A stretch of DNA of 64,000 nucleotides from Gamsiella multidivaricata. Taxonomy: Eukaryota > Mortierellomycota > Mortierellomycetes > Mortierellales > Mortierellaceae. Within the stretch, counting starts at the first letter, position 1. Every line of letters starts with the position of its first letter. Location of the stretch: the NCBI RefSeq assembly GCF_025024155.1, contig NW_026251747.1, forward strand, positions 62,001 through 126,000, in the 5' to 3' direction. The position numbers were made by a program, and so were the translations under genes. Shown here piece after piece: positions 56,495 through 64,000 of this stretch. The notes beneath the pieces are model-generated. The model was given only the letters and a program-made list of their open reading frames with translations, did no database searches and was not told where the DNA came from.

Positions 56495-58205
56495 CGCCTA
56501 TTGGTCGATCATGGGCTTTTTAGCTCCTCCAAATTGAACTGGATCAAGGCGGCTGCCTAACGCCAGAATTGTGCCTACCTCGTCCATGATGGTGCACTTG
56601 ATGCCATCAAGATCGTGCTCTGAAAGCAGCGAGAACCTTGGCCGTCCCAAGATCTGTGCGCTAGTCACGGCGATGTCAGCACTCCTATCCGCAGGACGCC
56701 TACCCAAGGAGGCAGCGCGTGTGTTGGGCGTATGGGTTAACTCAGCTCGTTCAACAACGCCCACAACTCGCATTCTGGAAACGGAGGTCGCCCGGCCCTG
56801 CAACATTATGAGCCGTAAGGCCATCACCGATCGCATTGCCACCGCTATCGTCACTATCGTCAACAGCGTCCTGATCCCCAAGATTCTGTATCGCAGCGCC
56901 ATTCGATAGGACCCCTCACAGATACTGAGGGCAGGCAAGCGAGGCGTACTGCTGATGATGCTTTGCATGCGTACAATACCGCTGTCCGACTCAAGGGATA
57001 TAGACAGCGACAGCGACGTGAAAAATATAATGGCATGGATGAGGACCAGAAGGTACATGAAATGGATTCGCAGCCGACCACCATTCAGGGTGCGGTAGCG
57101 CTCGCGTCCTTGGCTCCGCCAGCGCAAATGATCGATTTTCCATGGGTTGATATTGACCAGGAGATATGGCAAACGATCCGTAAGACGCGATGGAGAATCC
57201 CACCTGGGTTGGATGTAATTTTCTTTTATTCGGATGGGTCAGTGAAGAACCCTAGCTCGGCAACGGTCAGCCAATCGTTTGGTAGTGTCTATAGATGCGT
57301 CGACGGCTTGTTCCAAACGGCTATCTGTGGGACAACGACGAATTACGCATCATCCACCAAGGCAGAACTGGTGGGTCTGCTCGCGACAATTCTGTGCTGT
57401 CCCCAGGATCGCAACGCCATTATTCATATCGACAATAGAGTAGTGGTCCAACAGTTTGCGGCGTTAGTCAAGAATCGACATACAGCCACTCCACGACGGC
57501 GGTTGAGAGCAGCATATGTCGACTGGTGGGCCGTGATTTACGAGGCGTAGGTGCAGCAGGGCAGCAGAGTAGATGTTCAGTTGGTTAAAGGACGCAGCGG
57601 CGATACTGGAAATGAGGCCGCTGACGACCTGGGGGACAAGGCACACGACAGCGGGAGACGGCCATGGCAACTGAACGCACAGCATTTCACGAGCATGAAG
57701 ACACACACGACCTTCTGCGGTCAGCCAGCGGAGGACGACATTCGCCAATCGATCAAGCACTAGTGACAAGGACAGAGAGAATATCCACGAGGAGGAGGGA
57801 GAGGGAGTAGGCAGTCAAGAAAACGTACGGCAGGCAGCACCACCCACCAGGCTCTGGACAACGACGGACATATATCACGGACTCGTACCAAAACCCCTGA
57901 CAACGGATTGGGCGCTGCTCTTGAAGGCGTCGAAGAGTATCGCGGCTTACTTGGTTGGACGTTTTGCAGAACGAGTTGAGGCTTTTGCTCGAGAGGGGCT
58001 ATGGAAGGTGCAATGTAGTGCCACAGTGGGATGGGAAAAGTCCGAGGGCATATGTGCGAGGATGAAAAAAGCCGGGGTTTAGGTAGGAGGTGAAGCCCAG
58101 GGCTTTTATCGGCCGGCTGACAGTCCAAGCCGAGGCTTGGACAATGCAGCCTGTGGCACGCCTGCACGTCTGGGGGGATCTGGCATCAATAAAGAAAAAA
58201 ATCGG
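56495..58205 (+). mobile_element. 5'-truncated, decayed LINE (non-LTR retrotransposon) with RNase H domain
   Basis: Plus-strand frames hold the end of a reverse transcriptase region (ARVLGVWVNSA, then ILETEVARPCNIM and IVNSVLIPKILYRSAIR, about 56570-56905) and an RNase H domain (about 57190-57763). RNase H residues are recognisable: FYSDGS (D), STKAELVGLLA (E), IHIDNRVVVQ (D) and VKGRSGDTGNEAADDLGDKA, where the usual His of KGHSG is Arg. In-frame stops after RSAIR (56906-56908) and after VIYEA (57548-57550) show decay. After the last stop (57761-57763) about 440 bp of non-coding sequence ends in a CAATAAAGAAAAAAA tail. The layout is like Tad-group LINEs of fungi. A minus-strand frame over the first part is a shadow. 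Confidence 0.78.
57190..57763 (+). pseudogene. RNase H domain fragment of the LINE
   Basis: Starts around PPGLDVIFFYSDGSVKN and runs to DIRQSIKH with one in-frame stop at 57548-57550. The acidic triad is present, but the H of the conserved KGHSG motif is R. It is no longer a complete gene. Confidence 0.75.
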
Positions 58206-58356
58206 TGCGGACACGACATAATTCGCTGATCAGTCCTTTCAGGATACATTTCCTGTTGCCACGCGAACATTACTCTTCTTTCTTCATCCGTACTCTCTCC
58301 GTCCTTCTCTATCTTCTCCCCACCACAATGATACCTATATTCCTTATTTTAATGGC

Positions 58357-58755
58357 ATGGCGATACCAATGAACAATGATCGTATTTCGCCACAGTTTCG
58401 AGCCCTACACATGGCCCATATTATTCATATCCCCGCCCGACTTGACAAAAAGTCTGGAGAACGTATCTTTCTCTGGAAGGATGTCCAGTGTGTAATGGTG
58501 GGGCTGTACTCTTCCTGACAGATGACGACTTTGAGAAGTAAGTCCAGTGTCAGTTGAAAAGAAAAGTGTAATTCATGAACAGCTGGTGGTTCTTATCGAT
58601 GCTGCGCCTGACTTTGAGTGAGGCTGAAGTTCTGCTCAGGATTATAGATCTCAATGGTACGGCTCTTGCCAAGTTCGGCAATGCTGCAGTCCTGCAGAAG
58701 TTATATAAAAAGCTTGAAAAGAAAGCACCACTTGCAATAATAGAAGGCCTTTGAC
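58357..58755 (+). pseudogene. Decayed short gene, possibly of a Mortierellaceae-specific family
   Basis: A CT-rich leader (58262-58320) precedes an ATG at 58357 that opens 53 codons: MAIPMNNDRISPQFRALHMA, then HIIHIPARLDKKSGERIFLW and KDVQCV, ending at a stop at 58516. One frame over, the sequence continues as NGGAVLFLTDDDFEK up to a GTAAGT donor near 58537. Further on (about 58623-58755) a frame reads EAEVLLRIIDLNGTALAKFG and KLYKKLEKK before a stop. I recall QFRALHIAH...HIPARLDKKSGERI...FLTDDDF as a recurrent N-terminus in Mortierellaceae hypothetical proteins, but cannot verify that here. A short deletion after KDVQCV seems to have shifted the frame. Function unknown. Confidence 0.5.
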
Positions 58756-59006
58756 AACTTAACTAAGATACCCGCCAGCAATAAAAATAGATACCAAGAT
58801 CATAATGTTCGATTTCATTTTTTATTATTACTATTATTGAGTTATGCAGAAAGAGATAGAGAGAGAGAGAGGGGAGGTGCTCAAGTCCTATGCCGTTGAA
58901 GTTTAGTTCGGGTCTTCTTGTCCGTATGCACTCGACGCTTCCTGCCATGATCCGTCTCATCTTCATCATACTCGTCCTCGTCCACAGCAGTCGCGTCGCG
59001 TGGCAG
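58756..59006. other. 3' flank of HSP104
   Basis: AT-rich with a GAGA run near 58850-58872. It probably holds the HSP104 3' UTR; nothing else is seen. Confidence 0.5.
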
Positions 59007-61826
59007 TCAATCCAAGTTCATACTGTCGTCGGGTGCGCCTGTTGACTTTTGCACATTGAAGACCAGTTCGCCGGTGGAATCCAGATCCACAAGCACATTC
59101 TGGTACTCTGTCAGCTCGCCCGTCAACAACAACCTCGATACTTTGGTCACGACCTGCTTCTCAAGATACCTCTTCAATGGACGACCACCATAGCGTGGGT
59201 CGAAAGCATCGTTGAGGACCTTCTGGATGGCGCCGTCCGTGATGTGGAGCGTGATGTTCTTGGACTCGAGTCGCTTGCCGATAACCGCGAGTTGGTTGCG
59301 CACAATCTTGTTCAGATTATCGGTTCCCAGAGGCGAGAAAATAATGAGATCGTCCAATCGGTTCAAAAACTCAGGGCGGAAGTGGGAGCGCACTTCTCGC
59401 ATGACCAGTTCGCGGGCCTCATCCGTGATGCCACTGTTGCCGAGGTTCTGAAGGTGCATGTAGCCGACGTTCGAAGTCATAATGATAACAGTATTAGAGA
59501 AGTCGACCACGCGACCCTTGGAGTCTGTCAAGCGACCATCGTCCAGGACTTGAAGGAGGACGTTCAAGACCTTGACATCGGCCTTCTCAATCTCATCGAA
59601 GAGGACAACGCTGTAGGGTCGGCGACGAATGGCCTCAGTCAACTGACCGCCCTCGTCATGTCCAACATAACCGGGAGGAGCACCGATCAAACGAGCGACT
59701 GAGTGCGACTCCATGTACTCGGACATGTCGATACGGACCATCATGTTTTCGTCATCAAAGAGCTCTTGGGCGAGAGCTTTAGCCAGTTCTGTCTTACCGA
59801 CACCAGTGGGTCCCAGGAACATGAAGGAGCCCAGTGGGGCGTGCTCCTTGGCCATACCAGCACGCGAACGAAGTACGGCCTCGGCAACAGCCTGGACAGC
59901 ATCATATTGACCGACGACGCGCTCGCTCAAGCGATCACCCAACTGCAACAGACGCTCGATCTGGGACTTGTTCAATCTCTGGACAGGGATACCGGTCCAG
60001 CGGGAGACGACCTCAGTGATCTGTTCGGGTCCGACAACCTCGGTCACCAAATCACCGCCTTCCATCTTGGTTCCACTCGCGGCAGCCAACATCTGCTCGG
60101 CATCCTGTCTAGCCCTCTCCGCGGTGACGGTGGCAATCTTCTTCTCCAGATCGGGAATGGCATAGTACCGGATATCGGCCGCCTTGGCGACATCGTAGCG
60201 GCGCTCGGCTTCATCAGCTTTGGTCCTGAGATCCTGCAGTTTCTGGTTCAAGTCGCGGACCTCGTTGATGCGACCCTTGTCAAGCTCATACTTGAGCTTC
60301 AGTGGCTTTAGTTCCTCGGAAATTTTAGACATTTCCTCGCGGACCTTGACAAGACGCTGCTGTGATGCTGGATCCTTCTCCTTGGCCAAGGCAGCGGCCT
60401 CGACCTCCAACTGTAGATGACGGCGTTCCAAGTGATCAATAATTTCGGGCTGTGAATCGAGCTGCACGCGAGTATTGGCGCAGGCCTCGTCCATCAAATC
60501 AATGGCTTTGTCGGGTAAGAAACGGTTTGTGATGTAACGATGGGCCAGCGTGGCTGCAGTGACCAATGCGGCATCGGCGACCTTGACACCATGGTGGACC
60601 TCGTAGCGCTCCTTGAGACCACGCAAGATACTAATCGTGTCTGTCAATGATGGTTCGCCAACATAGACCTGCTGGAAACGACGCTCAAAGGCAGGATCCT
60701 TCTCGACATGCTGGCGGTACTCATCCAATGTCGTAGCACCAATGCATCGAAGTTCGCCACGGGCAAGCATGGGCTTAAGCAAATTGGCGGCATCCATGGC
60801 GCCGTCGCCCTTTCCTGCACCGAGGACCAGGTGGATCTCGTCGATGAAGAGAATGATGCCCTGCTCAGAATCCTTGATCTCCTTGAGGACAGCCTTAAGA
60901 CGCTCCTCGAATTCTCCGCGATACTTGGCTCCGGCGATCAGTGCACCCATATCGAGGGAAAAGAGACGGCACTGCAGACTGACAGGGACATCCTTGCGGA
61001 CGATACGCTGAGCAAGTCCTTCGACTACAGCAGTCTTTCCTACACCAGGTTCACTGTTGAGTGCGAAAAAAAAAATGAAAAATGAAGAAAGGGCTAGTGA
61101 GTAGAGTAGTCACAATACATAGTTCCGCATGCATGAACAAAAGAAAAAAAAAAGCGGTTTGAGAGAAGTATGCTTCGCCAGCTGTTTGATAACCTACCCA
61201 ATCAAGACGGGATTGTTCTTTGTTCTTCTGGAGAGGACTCGAATCACTCGGCGGATCTCATCGTCTCGTCCAATGACAGGATCCAACTTGTCCTGCTCGG
61301 CTAACGCCACCATATCAATCGCATACTTTGACAGAGCCTCGTATCCGGCCTCAGCATTCTTGCTCTCGACTCTTCTGTTACCACGGGTCTGAGATATGGC
61401 ATTCTCGAATGCAGTCTTGGAGATACCATTATCGGTAAAGGCCTTACAGCAGGTGGCATCGTCCATCAGGGCTAGGATAACATGATCGATTGAGATGTAC
61501 GAGTCCTTCTGCTTTTTCTGGTGCTCCTGGGCCTTTCTGAGAACTTGGACGGCTTGAGGAGAGAATGAGACCTCGATGGGGGCGGGGTTCTGGGTGGGGA
61601 GTCGGACGAGAAGTTTCTTGAAGGCGCGTTCGATTTCCTCGGGGATACCGCCGGCTTTGTTGATGATGGACTTAAGGAGCGAGGAGCCAGGGCCTTCCTC
61701 AGTCTCGTCCAACATGGCGGCAGCAATGTGGATGGGGGTGATCTGAGAGTTTGAGAACTCGCGGGCCAGCTCCTGGGCCTTGCCGATTGTCTTCTCGGTC
61801 TTTTCTGTGAACTGGAAGTTATTCAT
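59007..61826 (-). CDS. HSP104: Heat shock protein 104 (ClpB-type AAA+ disaggregase)
   Basis: Exons 61826-61198 and 61053-59007 (891 aa, in frame). HSP104 is a hexameric cytosolic AAA+ machine that threads aggregated proteins and, with Hsp70, refolds them. Seen here: an N domain (1-150, [20 protein letters not shown]); nucleotide-binding domain 1 with Walker A GEPGVGKT at about 210-217 split by the intron, Walker [14 protein letters not shown] and a pore loop [14 protein letters not shown]; a coiled middle domain (about 410-530); nucleotide-binding domain 2 with GPTGVGKT, Walker [11 protein letters not shown], pore loop [13 protein letters not shown] and sensor [15 protein letters not shown]; and a C-terminus APDDSMNLD, close to the acidic DDLD-type tail that binds TPR co-chaperones. 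All catalytic motifs are intact. Confidence 0.97.
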
Positions 61827-62095
61827 GGTGACGATGTGGCTGTATCAGAGAGAAAGTGGTGTGAAATGGATATGGAGGTGAAGTGTATTAAGTGTGGGAA
61901 ATGGGAGTGAGGATGTGAATAGGTGTATGTACAAGTGGATGTATGAGGCGTGTGTGTGAGAGTGTGGGTTGTAAAGGAAGAAGAGGAGAGAAGTACGCGA
62001 AGATGCGGTTTGCTTTTATGTGAAATATGTGAAAATGATTTCATACGACCATCCAATGCCGTTGTTCCCAATGCAGAGTGAAATTGTGACCGGCG

Positions 62096-62143
62096 GAAGA
62101 TTCTCGATCCTGCCACAGTGTTCACGCACCTTCCCGATTTGGA
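62096..62143. promoter_or_regulatory. Candidate heat-shock element cluster of HSP104
   Basis: GAAGATTCTCGAT (GAAnnTTCnnGAt) at 62096-62108 and TTCACGCACCTTCCCGAT (TTCnnnnnnnTTCnnGAt) at 62121-62138 fit the 5-bp-phased repeats bound by Hsf1, with imperfect third units. They lie 270-320 bp upstream of the HSP104 start. Confidence 0.4.
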
Positions 62144-62487
62144 ACAACTCCCGCTCCCACTGCCAAATAAGCAATTCTGTCATCGTCAACCGCCGCCAAC
62201 ACCACCCCACAGACGGGCCCATGCTCACCCTCTGCACCAAAGCAGACGTCAATTGCTTCCAAACGTGTTCATTGTCCCGATATGTAATTAGCAGCCCTTC
62301 CCCCATCCTACCCTCCCTGCTCCACCCCACCCCCCCCCTGCTCCACCCTTCCTCACCCTTCCATATTTCTTCTTCTTCCGAAACATGGATGTATCTCTTC
62401 CCTTGGCATAAACCGGCTCACACTCCAGAAACCGCTCCCACCTATTGATGTGAACCCACTTTTTCCATTTTTCCATCTTTTCATACA

Positions 62488-62532
62488 TATCGTATCGTAT
62501 CGCATCGTATCGCATCATGTCATATCGTATTG
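62488..62532. repeat. CGTAT/CGCAT pentanucleotide repeat
   Basis: About eight imperfect ATCGT/ATCGC units just downstream of the IST1 stop. Confidence 0.85.
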
Positions 62533-62564
62533 TACAAAGCATCATTTATTAGAGAGGCTATTTC

Positions 62565-63938
62565 TCACGACCTCTTCTTCAATGCCTCGAATCGTCTTGT
62601 CAAGGCATCCAGATCAGGCAGACCATCATTACTATCTGCAGCCGCAGAAGGCGGTACATTATTACTGCTGATACTAGGTTGCTGCTGTATTGATGGAGTC
62701 ACAGTCTTGGATCCCGTGGGGGCAATTGTGGGAGTTGTGGACTCTGACAAACTGGAAAGATCGTTCAGCAGATCCAATCGATCGACATCCATCTCCATAG
62801 TGGATTGGGTCTATGATATGGACATATGTTGGTTAGTGTTCACTCCATGTGCTGTATAGTTGCATGTTCCTACAAAGAATGCACTGTACCTTGGACGTTG
62901 GTTTATTCTTTTCAGGAAGACGAGGCCGCATCGGCTGTTCAATCGAGTGACTTATCGGGTCAATGAATTCGCCATCCATGCTCTAATGAAAGAGGCAACA
63001 AATAAACAGAATGAGTTAGCGAACCATGTTGAGATACATCGACACCGTTCCACCATGTCCATGCGTAATAACGTACCCCAATGAGCTGGTGATCCATCTC
63101 GGGGTCCGCTGTCCAGGAAACCTTGAACGCCCTTGCAATCTCTTCCAGGTATCGGTTGACAAGATATGGATCCGGCGTCTGCACCTTGAGCTTTTGAATA
63201 ATCTAGTCCATGAAATAAAAGTGCGCATCATGTAAGCAACTGCAACATGTGCACCTCAGCCAAAATTTCCTTATCGTCATCAACAAATGTTTTTTGAAGA
63301 CTACTTACCCTGGGATTCACAGACTCGTCCTTGTTTTCCATGGCATTCGTGGCAAAATCGCGTCCAAATTTGGCTGTCAATTGATCCCTCACAAGTAGTA
63401 ACTCTTTGACTTCTGAACGAGGCGCCGCATAGATGATCGTATTCACCGCCTCCGTGATCGCCGGGTCACAATTCCTGCAAGGTAATAATAATGTATGCAC
63501 CAGAATAAAAAAGCGGAGCCTAAGTCAGTGTATGGCAACCTAGCTGACCAATAGCCTCATAGTGGCAACGCAGAACGATAATGTGACATACTTGAGCTGC
63601 TCCAGAAGACCGAACCGCGCCAACAACAATTCGCAGTAGAGTTCGATAATCTCCAACGCCTCAATACTGAAATCCTCGCGAATAACATGCTCCACCTATA
63701 GGTACAAGGAAGAAAAACGTTCATGGACGGTTAGTAAACTTGCTGAGCAAAAGTCCCGATGGTGCCCAAAGAGATAATTCTATACCCTGATACGCGCGCT
63801 CTCTTCCTTGCCAGCCTCGAGAAGTCGCGCAATCTCCTTGCGCTGTTGCTGGGCCAGCATATTCTTCTTATTCTGGAGCATTTGTAGCCGGTTCACGGAC
63901 AGCTTCAGCTGCACCTTCGCGCGTGTCGGGTTGAACAT
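62565..63938 (-). CDS. IST1: IST1-like ESCRT-III-associated protein
   Basis: Exons 63938-63786, 63695-63592, 63474-63309, 63202-63077, 62982-62890 and 62810-62565 (295 aa, in frame). IST1 binds the ESCRT-III subunit Did2/CHMP1 and regulates the Vps4 ATPase in multivesicular-body sorting. Seen here: the basic helical start FNPTRAKVQLKLSVNRLQML; the signature ARIR|VEHVIREDFSIEALEIIE and LYCELLLARFGLLEQLK; the second helical half ITEAVNTIIYAAPRSEVKEL and YLVNRYLEEIARAF; a linker; and a C-terminal MIT-interacting motif DLDALTRRFEALKKRS, almost the human ending. The donor of exon 2 is AA|GTATGT, not after the full AAG codon. All landmarks are intact. Confidence 0.95.
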
Positions 63939-64000
63939 TGTTGCTGCAAAAGTGTGAAGTGTAGAGGCGATGGTCGAATGAACTTTGCTGTTGAAGACCA
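63939..64000 (-). promoter_or_regulatory. IST1 5' leader or promoter (window edge)
   Basis: The last 62 bases lie upstream of the IST1 start. Nothing specific is visible. Confidence 0.4.

Larger units (their letters stand above)
61827..62564. other. Region between HSP104 start and IST1 stop
   Basis: HSP104 promoter and IST1 3' flank. The plus strand is purine/GT-rich next to HSP104 (61850-61995), that is, pyrimidine-rich on its coding strand. Poly-C/CT tracts lie at 62300-62360 and a CGTAT pentanucleotide run at 62488-62532. No other gene is seen. Confidence 0.6.

Noticed and set aside
56498..57172. 224-codon minus frame over the LINE remnant
   Set aside because: The plus strand carries the reverse-transcriptase and RNase H motifs, so this is antisense.
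1..64000. tRNA, rRNA, CRISPR array, bacterial-type operon or biosynthetic cluster
   Set aside because: No T-loop or anticodon-arm pattern was found near GTTCGAA-like motifs, no spaced direct repeats of CRISPR type exist, and the genes are spliced eukaryotic genes of unrelated housekeeping functions.

Overview
This is nuclear DNA of a filamentous fungus. The genes carry short introns (mostly 75-120 nt, GT-AG with GTAAGT/GTATGT-like donors), pyrimidine-rich leaders just before start codons, long glutamine tracts, and fungal versions of conserved eukaryotic proteins. An intact intersectin-type scaffold with DH-PH-C2 (absent from the common yeasts), a SHPRH-type RING helicase, a Harbinger transposon, a LINE fragment and one decayed gene of a type I associate with Mortierellaceae suggest an early-diverging fungus, most likely Mortierellomycota. 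That placement is inference; no rRNA or marker gene is present to prove it.

Layout. 1-1305 (-): start of a LIM-domain gene, probably a Rho-GAP, running off the left edge. 1306-4502: repeat-rich intergenic DNA. 4503-8077 (+): GRAM/VASt sterol-transfer protein. 8995-13011 (-): Mediator subunit MED15. 13875-21473 (+): CIN1/intersectin-like scaffold (12 exons, 2104 aa). 21921-24144: degraded PIF/Harbinger transposon. 24997-29955 (-): SNF2/RING helicase-ubiquitin ligase (SHPRH/IRC20 type). 30711-34290 (+): ZW10/Dsl1 tether (13 exons). 34418-37393 (-): MED17. 37501-39771 (-): cap-1 2'-O-methyltransferase (CMTR1 type). 40055-41612 (+): RNA polymerase III subunit RPC5/Rpc37. 42373-43137 (+): small single-pass membrane protein. 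43982-44926 (+): ALG14. 46646-49048 (+): mitochondrial DEAD-box helicase (MRH4 type). 49173-53151 (-): membrane-anchored oligopeptidase-B-like protein lacking the usual catalytic His. 53152-58755: gene-poor island with simple repeats, a LINE remnant and a decayed gene. 59007-61826 (-): HSP104. 62565-63938 (-): IST1.

How the genes relate. They are not an operon or biosynthetic cluster. Four neighbours act in transcription or mRNA capping (MED15, MED17, cap methyltransferase, RPC5), and four act in membrane traffic or lipid contact sites (VASt protein, CIN1, ZW10, IST1). CMTR1-MED17 (about 107 bp apart), ZW10/MED17 (127 bp between stops) and MRH4/oligopeptidase (124 bp between stops) are tightly packed. 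I found no wholly new system. The most unusual items are the twin 198-nt SH3 exons in CIN1, a 24-bp tandem repeat that reiterates a 3' splice-site-like signal inside a MED17 intron, the substituted catalytic His in the oligopeptidase, very short first coding exons (7 and 16 nt), and the mobile-element remnants. Exon coordinates were derived by hand from splice signals, reading frame and protein continuity; every multi-exon model listed closes in frame.
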